64,000 nucleotides of DNA from Pseudomonas pisciculturae. GTDB lineage: Bacteria; Pseudomonadota; Gammaproteobacteria; Pseudomonadales; Pseudomonadaceae. The first letter of the stretch is position 1; each line of letters opens with the position of its first letter. The notes beneath the pieces are model-generated. The model saw only the letters and a program-made list of their open reading frames with translations. It ran no database searches and was not told where the DNA came from. Positions 31,999 to 40,687 of the stretch are shown here, piece after piece. Position numbers and translations under genes: made by a program. The stretch covers positions 186,001 to 250,000 of the forward strand of contig NZ_JACVZE010000003.1 of the NCBI RefSeq assembly GCF_015461805.1. The letters are read 5' to 3'.

Positions 31999-32958
31999 AT
32001 GCCGCGAACGCTCATAAGAAAAAACCCCAGCAACTTCAAAACACTGCCCCTGCACGTCGAAGCCACCCCCGAAGGCCTGAGCTACCAGAGCGTCGGCATG
32101 CCGCTCAACTTTGCCCAGACCCTGCAACGCCGCAAACCGGTCGAGGTGCCAGACGCCGAGCGCTTCGCCCTGGAGTTGGCCAACCTCGGCGTATCGGTGC
32201 GACTGACTCTGCATTGGCAGAACCGCGATTACTGGGTGTTGGTGCGCCAACGCCGCCAGGACCGTGGCGATGTGGTGCTCAAGCTGATCTCCGGCTACGT
32301 CCCGGCCCACGAACTGAACCTGCCGCTGCACACGGCCATCCAGGAAATTGCCGAAGAATGCCTGCTGGAGACACCCGAAGGCTGGCTCAGCGGGCGCTTT
32401 AACGACACCTGGCTGCCGGCGCCCTACTCCGCCGCACTGCATTACCGCGAAGCGCTGCCGTTTCGCTTGAGCCCGCTGTCCGGCGCAGCACGCCCGGTGC
32501 GCTGCGCCACCACCCAGCTGATCGAGCGCCCACGGGCCTACGTGCATCTGCCTACCGCATCGTTACAACTGATTTACGACCTGCGCCTGGAAGTGCCCAA
32601 GGAAGCCAAATCCCTGAGCCTGTTTCATGTCGACGAACGCTTGGAAGGTGACCAGTTGGTGGCGCGCCTGGACCGTCAGCGTCCCGACCTGTACTTGATG
32701 CCACTCAAAGACGGCCAGCCGCTGGCCGAGCTGTATACCGTCAAGAAAGACCAGCTCTACCCGGCCAGCACGCGCGGCTTGTACCTGGCGGAAAGCTTCG
32801 CCCAGCAAGAGGGCTGGTTGGTGCGCGATGAGCGGATTCGCTGGAAGGATTGGCTGCGCCAACAGGGTTTGGCGGAGCCGGAGAAAGAGTCCAAGCTCAA
32901 GCGCCTGGCACAGCGCGTGTTGCGCAAGATAACGCCGAAGAAGAAGGCCAAGGCCTGA
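31999..32958 (+). CDS. Uncharacterised protein with a degenerate Nudix-like box
   Basis: I do not recognise a named family for this 319-residue protein. Residues 79-123 resemble a Nudix core: a VLVRQRRQ strand, then G99-x5-E105, nine residues, and QEIAEECLL (Q115 in place of the Nudix Arg, E119 and E120 kept, Leu in place of the Gly). The rest is basic and mixed alpha/beta, with a Lys-rich tail (LKRLAQRVLRKITPKKKAKA). It starts 33 bases after the aldo/keto reductase and is likely in the same transcript. Function is unknown. Confidence 0.6.
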   Translation: MPRTLIRKNPSNFKTLPLHVEATPEGLSYQSVGMPLNFAQTLQRRKPVEVPDAERFALELANLGVSVRLTLHWQNRDYWVLVRQRRQDRGDVVLKLISGYVPAHELNLPLHTAIQEIAEECLLETPEGWLSGRFNDTWLPAPYSAALHYREALPFRLSPLSGAARPVRCATTQLIERPRAYVHLPTASLQLIYDLRLEVPKEAKSLSLFHVDERLEGDQLVARLDRQRPDLYLMPLKDGQPLAELYTVKKDQLYPASTRGLYLAESFAQQEGWLVRDERIRWKDWLRQQGLAEPEKESKLKRLAQRVLRKITPKKKAKA

Positions 32959-32968
32959 CGTAATCTAC

Positions 32969-33057
32969 TGTGGGAGCTGGCTTGCCTGCGATGGCATCAC
33001 CTCGGTGCAACAGATACACCGAGTCGCCTGTATCGCAGGCAAGCCAGCTCCCACATT
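32969..33057. repeat. REP doublet (REPIN), GCTGGCTTGCCTGCG type
   Basis: Inverted arms GGGAGCTGGCTTGCCTGCG flank about 45 bases in the gap between the convergent Nudix-like gene and epimerase gene. Both arms are the same variant. Confidence 0.88.
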
Positions 33058-33066
33058 TGATCGTAT

Positions 33067-34002
33067 TCAGCCGTTGAGCAAGTGTTCCAGGCCGACCTTT
33101 AGCGGTGTCGGCTCGGGCAACGTGAAGCTGGCCAGCAAGCGCTGGTTATTGGCCCGCGAATGCTTGATGTCCCCCGAGCGCGCAGGCCCGTAGGTCACGG
33201 CGGGCAAACTGCCGACCGCTTCTTCCAACGCCTGCAACACCTGCTTGAGGGTGGTAGTGCGGTTCCAGCCGACATTGATCGCGCCCAACGGCGCATCCGG
33301 TGCTTCAATAGCCTGCACCAGCAGGTCGACCAGGTCGCCCACGTACATGAAGTCACGGGTTTGCTCGCCGTCGCCAAACACGGCAATCGGCAGACCCTGT
33401 TGGACACGCTCGCTGAAGATACTGATCACGCCGGAATACGGCGAGGACGGGTCTTGGCGCGGCCCGAAGATGTTGAAGAACCGAAAAATCACCGGCTCCA
33501 GGCCATGCTGGCGACGATAGAAGTCGAAGTAATGCTCACCAGCCAACTTGTCGGACGCATAGGGCGTCAATGGCGCCTTGGTGGTCTCTTCGTCAATCGA
33601 GGCCCCTTCGCCGTTGTTGCCATACACCGCCGCGCTGGAGGCATACACCACACGCTTGACGCCGGCTTTACGCATCGCTTCGCAGACGTTCAAGGTGCCC
33701 ACAAAGTTGCTCTGATGCGTGCTGACCGGGTCGTCCACCGAGGCCTGCACCGAGGCCACGGCGGCCAGGTGCACAACGGCCGTTGCGCCGACAGCGGCAC
33801 GCGCCACCAGCTCGGCATCCGCCACATCGCCTTCGAGCAACTCGACCCGCGGGTTGCCCAGCGCCAGGTTGCTGCGCTTGCCGGTGGACAGGTTATCCAA
33901 CACCCGCACGCCATAGCCCTTGGCAACCAATGCATCCACCAGGTGCGAGCCGATAAAGCCCGCGCCGCCGGTGATCAGGACCCACTTATCAGCGTTACTC
34001 AT
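33067..34002 (-). CDS. NAD-dependent epimerase/dehydratase (extended SDR)
   Basis: The ATG at 34002 gives 311 residues starting MSNADKWVLITGGAGFIG, a GxxGxxG NAD-binding loop. The catalytic YxxxK is in TPYASDKLAG, preceded by the Ser of YASSAAVYG. It resembles UDP-glucose/UDP-GlcNAc 4-epimerase-type enzymes, so a nucleotide sugar is the expected substrate. It overlaps the end of hldE by 8 bases, which suggests a joint role in envelope sugar supply. Confidence 0.85.
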   Translation of the reverse strand: MSNADKWVLITGGAGFIGSHLVDALVAKGYGVRVLDNLSTGKRSNLALGNPRVELLEGDVADAELVARAAVGATAVVHLAAVASVQASVDDPVSTHQSNFVGTLNVCEAMRKAGVKRVVYASSAAVYGNNGEGASIDEETTKAPLTPYASDKLAGEHYFDFYRRQHGLEPVIFRFFNIFGPRQDPSSPYSGVISIFSERVQQGLPIAVFGDGEQTRDFMYVGDLVDLLVQAIEAPDAPLGAINVGWNRTTTLKQVLQALEEAVGSLPAVTYGPARSGDIKHSRANNQRLLASFTLPEPTPLKVGLEHLLNG

Positions 34003-35419
34003 TGTTGCGAATCTTCTCGACAATCGCCGTGGTCGAGCTGTTCTCAACCAGGCCCAACACTTTGACCGTGCCGCCATAGGCGCTGACAATATCGGCGCCG
34101 ACCACTTGGTCGACGGAGTAGTCACCGCCCTTGACCAGCACGTCTGGTTTGACCTGAGCCAGCAGGTTTTCGGGGGTCGCTTCCGGGAAGCTGATCACCC
34201 AGTCCACCGCGCCCAAGCCTGCCAGTACCGCCATGCGGCGGTCGACACTGTTGATCGGACGGCCCGGGCCTTTAAGGCGACTGACCGATGCGTCGTCATT
34301 GACCGCTACGATCAGGCGATCCCCTTGGGCGCTGGCCTGCTCCAGGTAAGTCACGTGACCGGCGTGCAGGATGTCGAAACAGCCGTTGGTGAACACAATG
34401 CTTTCACCATGGGCGCGTGCATCGTCAATCGCCAGCAGCAATTGCTCGATGGTCAGCACGCCACGTTCCGAGCCTTCGGAGCGCTGGATGGCACGGCGCA
34501 ATTCAGGCGCGCTGATGGCAGCGGTACCCAGCTTGCCCACCACAATGCCCGCCGCCAGGTTGGCCAGGGCCACGGCGTGGGGCAGTTCTTCACCGGCCGC
34601 AATCGAGGCGGCCAAGGTGGAGATCACCGTGTCACCGGCACCGGTAACGTCGAACACTTCACGGGCCCGCGCCGGCAGGTGCATGGCCGGGTGGCCAGGA
34701 CGCAGCAGGGTCATGCCGTGCTCGCCACGGGTCACCAGCAAGGCGCCCAGGTCGAGATCGGCCATCAACGCCGCACCCTTGCTCACCAACTCGTGCTCGT
34801 CGGCGCAACCGCCAACGATGGCTTCGAACTCGCTCAGATTCGGGGTGATCAGGCTGGCGCCTCGATAAATCGAGAAGTCCTTGCCCTTGGGATCGGCCAG
34901 CACAGGAATGCCCTTGGCCTTGGCGGCCTGGATCAGTACCTGGTGGTTTTTCAACGCGCCTTTGCCGTAGTCGGACAACACCAGCACCTTGATGCCTTCG
35001 AGCAACTCGTCGACCTGGCCGCTAAGGGCCAGGGCGTCGGTAGCGAAGGGTTCTTCGAAATCGATACGCAGCAATTGCTGGTGACGGCTCATGACCCGCA
35101 GCTTGACGATGGTCGGCTGGTGGGCAATACGCTGGAACAGCGCGCGCACGCCGGCACCGCGCAGGCTGTTGGCCAGGCTGTCGGCGGCTTCGTCGTCGCC
35201 GGTCACACCCACCAGGGAGGCCGGTGCGCCGAGGGCGGCTATGTTTAGGGCAACGTTGGCAGCGCCACCTGGACGGTCTTCGATTTGCTCGACCTTGACT
35301 ACCGGTACCGGCGCCTCAGGGGAAATCCGTGAGGTACCACCATGCCAGTAACGGTCGAGCATGACATCGCCGACCACCAAGACAGGGGCTTGATCGAATC
35401 GCGGCATGGACAACTTCAT
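33995..35419 (-). CDS. hldE: Bifunctional heptose 7-phosphate kinase/1-phosphate adenylyltransferase HldE
   Basis: HldE performs the kinase and adenylylation steps leading to ADP-heptose for the inner core. The first 320 residues form a ribokinase-like kinase (GDVMLDRYWHG, then DVTGAGDTVISTLAAS), and the last 130 form the nucleotidyltransferase with FTNGCFDILHAGHVTYL. The ATG at 35419 (MKLSMPRFDQAPVLVVGD) gives the normal 474 residues; the frame upstream to 35437 is not needed. A TAATAT-like -10 element lies about 35 bases upstream. The SDR epimerase gene follows with an 8-base overlap. Confidence 0.97.
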   Translation of the reverse strand: MKLSMPRFDQAPVLVVGDVMLDRYWHGGTSRISPEAPVPVVKVEQIEDRPGGAANVALNIAALGAPASLVGVTGDDEAADSLANSLRGAGVRALFQRIAHQPTIVKLRVMSRHQQLLRIDFEEPFATDALALSGQVDELLEGIKVLVLSDYGKGALKNHQVLIQAAKAKGIPVLADPKGKDFSIYRGASLITPNLSEFEAIVGGCADEHELVSKGAALMADLDLGALLVTRGEHGMTLLRPGHPAMHLPARAREVFDVTGAGDTVISTLAASIAAGEELPHAVALANLAAGIVVGKLGTAAISAPELRRAIQRSEGSERGVLTIEQLLLAIDDARAHGESIVFTNGCFDILHAGHVTYLEQASAQGDRLIVAVNDDASVSRLKGPGRPINSVDRRMAVLAGLGAVDWVISFPEATPENLLAQVKPDVLVKGGDYSVDQVVGADIVSAYGGTVKVLGLVENSSTTAIVEKIRNNE

Positions 35420-35522
35420 GGAGCAACCCACATACAAAATGAACAGGGGCGCGATATTAGCACAGGGTGAGCGCCGGCTCGTTCGAGAGCTTTATCTGTC
35501 AGGCATCGGGCGGCACAACTGG

Positions 35523-36131
35523 TCACTTTTTAAACAAAGTCGCCAGAATTTGGTCCACGGCGTCGCTGAGTTCGACTTCGTCGGTGTTGATCACGCAGTC
35601 CGCCAGGGTCGGCGCCTCATAGGGGCTGTCCAGGCCGGTGAAGGCTTTGATGCGCCCTTCCAGCGCCAGGCGGTAAAGCCCCTTGGGGTCGCGCCGCGCG
35701 CATACGTCGAACGGCGTGCTGACGTAGACCTCAAAAAACTGCTGCGGCCCAAACAAGCCCCTGGCAGTAGCGCGGTCGATGCTGAACGGCGAAATCGCCG
35801 AGACGATCACGATCAACCCCGCGTCTACCATCAGCCGCGCCACTTCGCCGATGCGCCGGATATTTTCCTTGCGCGCCGCATCGGTCATGCCCAGGTCATT
35901 GCACAGGCCGGTGCGCAGGTTATCGCCGTCGAGCACAAAGGTATGCCGCCCCTGCTCGCTGAGTCGCACTTCCAGGGCATTGGCCAGGGTCGATTTGCCC
36001 GAGCCAGACAACCCCGTCAGCCACAGGCAGCACGGCTGCTGCTGTTTGAGCGCCGCCCGCGCGGCCACCGATAACGACAAGGCAAAGGGACGAATAGAAG
36101 CAGAACCACCGGCAAGCGACTGGCTATTCAT
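35523..36131 (-). CDS. cysC: Adenylylsulfate (APS) kinase
   Basis: CysC phosphorylates APS to PAPS, the sulfate donor of sulfotransferases. The ATG at 36131 gives 202 residues with the P-loop GLSGSGKST, the DGDNLRTGLCNDLGM segment and the typical NIRRIGEVARLMVDAGLIVIVSAISP stretch. It is a stand-alone kinase, not the CysNC fusion that pseudomonads use for assimilation. It overlaps the sulfotransferase gene by 8 bases, pointing to PAPS supply for that enzyme in glycan modification rather than cysteine synthesis. Confidence 0.92.
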   Translation of the reverse strand: MNSQSLAGGSASIRPFALSLSVAARAALKQQQPCCLWLTGLSGSGKSTLANALEVRLSEQGRHTFVLDGDNLRTGLCNDLGMTDAARKENIRRIGEVARLMVDAGLIVIVSAISPFSIDRATARGLFGPQQFFEVYVSTPFDVCARRDPKGLYRLALEGRIKAFTGLDSPYEAPTLADCVINTDEVELSDAVDQILATLFKK

Positions 36132-36828
36132 AACCCAACACCTCGTAGTCACGTTGATAGGCACGCCTGACCAGGCGGCGCGTTCGTAGGGTGCAAAAGT
36201 CCCGGACCGGTTCGTTGCGCCGCTCCAGGGAAACATTCAAATGTGGCAGGGAGGTTTCCACGCCAAGGCGCTCGCACAGGTGCTGGAAGTCTTGCTGCAA
36301 CGACTCTTGTCGGCCCAGAAAGTCCATCGCCATCTGGCCCATCTGATCGACCAAAAAATCGGTCTGGGGCGCAAAGTGCAACTGGCGACGCAGGTTGTCC
36401 GGGTGCAGCCAGCCGGCGACGAAGTGATCGAAGTCGCGATAATGGGCGACCAGCGCCTGGGCTTGCAGGTCGCGCTCGCCCATGCGGTTGTTGCGCAGGT
36501 AGGCGTACGCCGAGTAGGCGCGCTCCAGCGGGTCGCGCACAAAGGCAAACTTGAAACTGCGCTCGCAGTGCTGCGGGAATTGCTGCTCGTACCAGTAATA
36601 CGGCAGATGCCCCGGCCAGCGCCCGTCGAGCAACGCCGAGCACACGCTGCTGCCCGCGCATTTGGGCACGTGGATAAACACGCACTTATGCCGCTCGAAG
36701 CCAGACGGCAGTGTGGTCAGCGCCGACAGGGACTTGTTGACCGCCTGCCGATCCACCACCGACAAACGCCCCAGCAAAAACACCCTCTGAGGCTTGGGGA
36801 GGAGTTTCCAGAACAGACGTTGCAACAT
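36124..36828 (-). CDS. Sulfotransferase family 2-type protein
   Basis: The 234-residue protein has the two PAPS-binding motifs of the carbohydrate sulfotransferase family: the 5'-phosphosulfate loop FIHVPKCAGSS (residues 51-61) and the 3'-phosphate motif VRDPLERAYSAY (about 97-108). No signal peptide is evident, so it should act in the cytoplasm or at its inner face. The ATG at 36828 is preferred to the GTG at 36840, because GGTAATGGA sits just upstream. The acceptor is unknown; placement beside cysC and in the lipopolysaccharide region suggests an envelope glycan. Confidence 0.85.
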   Translation of the reverse strand: MLQRLFWKLLPKPQRVFLLGRLSVVDRQAVNKSLSALTTLPSGFERHKCVFIHVPKCAGSSVCSALLDGRWPGHLPYYWYEQQFPQHCERSFKFAFVRDPLERAYSAYAYLRNNRMGERDLQAQALVAHYRDFDHFVAGWLHPDNLRRQLHFAPQTDFLVDQMGQMAMDFLGRQESLQQDFQHLCERLGVETSLPHLNVSLERRNEPVRDFCTLRTRRLVRRAYQRDYEVLGYE

Positions 36829-36946
36829 TCCATTACCCACGCAAGAAGGTTAGCCCTCTCGTTCGTCATTCGAATCGAGGAGGCCAACATAACAAACGAT
36901 AGGCAGCGAATTATGTGGCTTTGGTAAAGCCTGTAAGGGGCTTGAT

Positions 36947-36978
36947 ACAAAAAACGGGGCGCATTGCGCGCCCCGTTC
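36947..36978 (-). terminator. Intrinsic terminator after msbA
   Basis: On the minus strand the 9-bp GC-rich stem ACGGGGCGC / GCGCCCCGT (36954-36976) is followed by TTTTTT. It lies just beyond the msbA stop codon and separates msbA from the sulfotransferase-cysC pair, which therefore need their own promoter. Confidence 0.85.
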
Positions 36979-36980
36979 CA

Positions 36981-38789
36981 TTAGGTGATGTTGGCCGTTA
37001 CCGGCTCATCCAACCCCATGGCGTGCAGGCGGGAGTAATAGCCCCCCAACGCCAGCAGTTCGACATGTGTACCACGCTCGACAATTTCACCGTGATCCAT
37101 CACCAGAATCAGGTCGGCTTTCTCGATAGTGGACAGTCGGTGCGCGATCACCAGGGTGGTGCGCCCCTTCATGACCTTGTCCAGCGCCGCCTGGATGTGG
37201 CGCTCGGATTCGGTATCCAAGGCCGAAGTCGCCTCGTCCAGAATCAGCAGCGGGGCATTTTTCAGCAACGCCCGGGCGATCGCCAAACGCTGACGTTGGC
37301 CACCAGAGAGCAGCACACCGTTTTCACCGACTTCAGTGTCCAGGCCCTTGGGCAGCTCGGAAATGAAGTCCATGGCATAGGCATCTGCGGCCGCTTTTTC
37401 GATGTCTTCACGCGGCGCGCTCGCCAAGTCGCCATAGGCGATGTTGTTGGCCACGGTGTCGTTGAACAACGTGACATGCTGGGTCACTTGAGCTACGTGC
37501 TTACGCAGGTTGCGCAGGCGGTAGTCCTCGATCTCCACTTCATCGAGCAGAATCTCGCCGTTTTCATGGTGATAGAAGCGTGGGATCAGCGCAGCCAGGG
37601 TGGACTTGCCACTGCCCGAACGGCCGACCAACGCCACCATCTGGCCCGGCGCGGCAGTGAAGCTGATGCTCTTGAGCACTTCGCGCTCGGTGCCGGGGTA
37701 GGTGAAGCTCAGGTTGCGTACTTCCAGATGGCCGCTGACCCGATCTTTTTCCACGGTGCCATTGTCGGCTTCCGGCTCGACATCCAGTTGCTCGAAGATG
37801 CTTTCGGCACCGGCGACGCCCTTCTGGATGGTCGAACTGACTTCCGACAACTGCCGGATCGGCTTTGGCAGCAAGCCCGCAGCCGTGATGTAGGCCACCA
37901 GGTCGCCGGCCGTAGCGTCGCCCCGCAGGAACAGCACCAAAAACATCAGTGCCGCCATGGCGGTGTAGATCACCAGTTGCAGCATGGGGGTGTAGACCGC
38001 GCCGGTCTTGGTCATGCGCATCTGTTTTTCGGTGTTGCTTTGGCTGGCCTTGGCAAAGCGCTGTTCTTCGTAGGTTTCCCCACCGAAGCTGCGCACCACG
38101 CGGTAGCCCTGGATCGTCTCCGAGGCCACGTGGGTCACGTCGCCCATCGCCACCTGGATTTTCTTGCTCTGCTTACGGAATTTCTTGCTGGTGCTACCCA
38201 CCATCATGGCAATAATCGGCAGGATCGCCAGCATCACCAGGGTGAGCTTCCAGTTCATCCACAGCAGGTAACCGAACAGGAACACCACCGTCAGGCCTTC
38301 GCGGATCACGACTTTGATCGCATCCGTGGCAGCGCCGGTGACCATGGTCACGTTAAAGGTGATGCGGGAGATCAGGTGCCCGGAGCTGTGGGTGTCGAAA
38401 TAGCGGTTGGGCAATACCAACAGCTTGTTGAACAACTGCACACGCAGGTCGTGGACCAGCCCCAGGGAGACCTTGGCCAGGTAGTAGTTACCCAAGAACG
38501 ACCCCAGCCCCTGCCACGCGGCGATCAGCACGATCAGCAGCGGCACGGCCATCAGCAGTTTCAGGTCTTTGAGGTACGGGACACTGGGGAAAAACACCAC
38601 GTCCGGGTTGCTCAGGCCATCAACGAAATACTTGAGAATCCCGGCCAGCATGGGCTGGGTGGACGCGAACATCACGAAACCGACGATGCTCACCAGGAAC
38701 ATGCCGATGTACGGTTTCACATAGCCCAGCAGCCTGAAATAAATTTTCAGGCTGGATTCCTGTTCCGCTTTAGGCGGTGCATCACTCAT
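36981..38789 (-). CDS. msbA: Lipid A/core flippase MsbA
   Basis: MsbA is the ABC half-transporter that flips core-lipid A across the inner membrane. The 602-residue protein has six membrane helices in the first 330 residues, then the ATPase domain with Walker A GRSGSGKST, signature LSGGQRQRLAIARA, Walker B LLILDEATSALD and the H-loop His in VIAHRLST. The ATG at 38789 is preferred; a GTG at 38801 would overlap the stop of the O-antigen ligase gene. It is followed by a strong terminator. Confidence 0.97.
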   Translation of the reverse strand: MSDAPPKAEQESSLKIYFRLLGYVKPYIGMFLVSIVGFVMFASTQPMLAGILKYFVDGLSNPDVVFFPSVPYLKDLKLLMAVPLLIVLIAAWQGLGSFLGNYYLAKVSLGLVHDLRVQLFNKLLVLPNRYFDTHSSGHLISRITFNVTMVTGAATDAIKVVIREGLTVVFLFGYLLWMNWKLTLVMLAILPIIAMMVGSTSKKFRKQSKKIQVAMGDVTHVASETIQGYRVVRSFGGETYEEQRFAKASQSNTEKQMRMTKTGAVYTPMLQLVIYTAMAALMFLVLFLRGDATAGDLVAYITAAGLLPKPIRQLSEVSSTIQKGVAGAESIFEQLDVEPEADNGTVEKDRVSGHLEVRNLSFTYPGTEREVLKSISFTAAPGQMVALVGRSGSGKSTLAALIPRFYHHENGEILLDEVEIEDYRLRNLRKHVAQVTQHVTLFNDTVANNIAYGDLASAPREDIEKAAADAYAMDFISELPKGLDTEVGENGVLLSGGQRQRLAIARALLKNAPLLILDEATSALDTESERHIQAALDKVMKGRTTLVIAHRLSTIEKADLILVMDHGEIVERGTHVELLALGGYYSRLHAMGLDEPVTANIT

Positions 38790-38797
38790 TGTTGAGC

Positions 38798-39973
38798 TCA
38801 CTGAATAGGTAGGGCGGCAACTTTATCACAAGCGTCAGGTTTGGCCCGCGCCCAGACCAACACACTGGCCAGTGCCACCGGCAACCAGGTGATAAACCAT
38901 TCGGCGCGAGGTGTACCCGTGAGGCTAGCAGCATCGAACTGCATCGCCAGCGCGGAAAACACCCACATCCCGATGATGCCTTTGCCGTAGGCCGTGTCAC
39001 GCGCCTTCCAGGCTTGCCACAGCACGCCAAACCATACGGCGGACCAAAGGAGCAGACCTGGCAGGCCCAGCTCGATCGTCACGTGGGTGAACAGGTTGTG
39101 GGAGTGATCGAAAAAACGGTCCTGCCATGGCACAACATAAGCACTGCCCAAGCCCAAGCCCGTCCAAGGGTGCTCAGAAATCATCTGCAGGGCCGACATA
39201 AAAATCTGCGGCCGGTAAGACGCGCCCCGCATCATTGACGATTGCATGGCCACAAAGACCACGACCGCCGCCACTGCCGCTGCAATAGCGATCATCGTGC
39301 TGCGACGGTCACGGCTCCACAGAGGCATGGCCACCACACTCAACAACAACGCCAGCGCGGCACCACGGCTTTGGCTTGCCACCACAAACAGGCCGAGCAG
39401 CGCGACTGCCAGCAGAGCGGCCACTTGCATCCAGCGCCCACGAGGCACCCAGTGCAGCATCCAGGTGGCAGCCAGACCGATCACATAAGCGCCCAAAATC
39501 GGATGGGACAGTTGGCCCAGCCCCTGAAGACGTGCAGTCCAGACGTTACCCTCAAGGCCATAGAACTTGATCATCGCCAACAGCGCAGACAGCGCCAGGC
39601 CAAAGCCACCCCACTGCATCACACGAATGATTCGTTGAGGCTGCCCGCCGCCGAGCACCGGGAAAAACAGCAGGAATACACCGATATAGAGCAGCCGCTT
39701 GGCCTCCCGCGAACCGTCTTCGGCGCTGGTCCAAAACAGGCTGACCAAACTCCAGACCGCCAGCAGACAAAGCGTCACGCAAACCCAGCGCTGCTCGCGC
39801 CAGACTTCCTTGAGCCGCTCGCGGGCCGACCAGGCAAACACCATGGCCGGCAACCACAGAAACAGGGTCAAGCCTTGCTGATAAATCTTGTTGGTTGGCG
39901 CGAAGGCAATGGCCAGCAAAAACCAAAGCAACCCGAAAACCATCCATACCTGCGCCCAACGACTTGCGTGCAT
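38798..39973 (-). CDS. O-antigen ligase family protein (WaaL-like)
   Basis: The 391-residue polytopic protein has about eleven membrane segments and one large periplasmic loop. The Wzy_C-type segment with GLGLGSAYVVPWQDRFFDHSHN contains the conserved His of the O-antigen ligase family. It would join O-antigen to the completed core at the periplasmic face. It lies just upstream of msbA. The ATG at 39973 is preferred to an adjacent GTG at 39976. Its position matches PAO1 waaL (PA4999) as I recall it, but this family also contains polymerases. Confidence 0.85.
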   Translation of the reverse strand: MHASRWAQVWMVFGLLWFLLAIAFAPTNKIYQQGLTLFLWLPAMVFAWSARERLKEVWREQRWVCVTLCLLAVWSLVSLFWTSAEDGSREAKRLLYIGVFLLFFPVLGGGQPQRIIRVMQWGGFGLALSALLAMIKFYGLEGNVWTARLQGLGQLSHPILGAYVIGLAATWMLHWVPRGRWMQVAALLAVALLGLFVVASQSRGAALALLLSVVAMPLWSRDRRSTMIAIAAAVAAVVVFVAMQSSMMRGASYRPQIFMSALQMISEHPWTGLGLGSAYVVPWQDRFFDHSHNLFTHVTIELGLPGLLLWSAVWFGVLWQAWKARDTAYGKGIIGMWVFSALAMQFDAASLTGTPRAEWFITWLPVALASVLVWARAKPDACDKVAALPIQ

Positions 39974-40081
39974 CACTTGCTCCTAATACGGCCAACCTGC
40001 CAACCCGGCATGGTTAAAATCCAAAACTTTCGGCATCATTGCCGACCACTGCGCCCGCGACTTCCACAAGGCTTTTCGACG

Positions 40082-40687
40082 ATGCAATGCTCAAGGCTTT
40101 CCCAAGCCGCTTTAAACACGATGATTGCCGACGCCAGAATCCTGGAGAAGGACAGCTACGGCCCCAAAGTCTACCTGCTGACGGACGGGAACATTCTGAA
40201 ACTGTTTCGCCGCAAACGGTTTTTTTCCTCGGCGCTGCTTCGCCCGTACTCCAAGCGTTTTATCGACAACGCGCTCGAACTGCAAAAGCGCGGCATTCCT
40301 ACCCTGACCGTCCTTGAAAGCTATCAACTGGAAGCGCCCGGCATGACGGCCGTGCTGTATCGCCCACTGCCGGGCGAGACGCTGCGCCAGCTGTCCAACA
40401 AGGAAGGCTTCGACTGGCAACACAACCTTGAGCCGTTGGTGGCGCTGATTCGCCGGCTGCATGAAGCGGGCATCTACTTCCGTTCACTGCACCTGGGCAA
40501 CGTTGTCGTGACGCCCGACAACCAGATGGGCCTGATCGACGTCGCTGATATGCGCTTCCTGCGCGCACCGCTGAGCCCAGCATTGGTCAGGCGCAACCTG
40601 CAGCACTTCGCCCGCTATATTGCGCGCGAGAAGCTGAACGAACGCTTTCCAATGCAAGCACTGGAAAAGGCGCTGTTACCGGGTTGA
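40082..40687 (+). CDS. Lipopolysaccharide-kinase-like (toluene tolerance) protein
   Basis: This small 201-residue kinase-like protein is the only plus-strand gene in the core region. It starts MQCSRLSQAALNTMIADARIL and has YGPKVYLLTDGNILKLFRRK as an ATP-lobe strand and a short catalytic region FRSLHLGNVVVTPDNQMGLIDVADM, with LHLGN in place of HxDxxxxN: the catalytic Asp position reads as Leu-Gly-Asn, and the metal-binding IDV-AD is kept. It resembles proteins annotated as toluene tolerance proteins and corresponds to the position of PA4998. Its 3' end overlaps the convergent glycosyltransferase gene by 12 bases. Confidence 0.72.
   Translation: MQCSRLSQAALNTMIADARILEKDSYGPKVYLLTDGNILKLFRRKRFFSSALLRPYSKRFIDNALELQKRGIPTLTVLESYQLEAPGMTAVLYRPLPGETLRQLSNKEGFDWQHNLEPLVALIRRLHEAGIYFRSLHLGNVVVTPDNQMGLIDVADMRFLRAPLSPALVRRNLQHFARYIAREKLNERFPMQALEKALLPG

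Noticed and set aside
36915..38795. 626-codon open frame antisense to msbA
   Set aside because: The His/Gln-rich translation is a typical antisense artefact; msbA on the other strand has all ABC transporter motifs.
39242..40081. Long upstream part of the frame containing the small kinase-like gene
   Set aside because: It lies antisense to the O-antigen ligase gene and is rich in His, Gln and Arg; the true start is the ATG at 40082.
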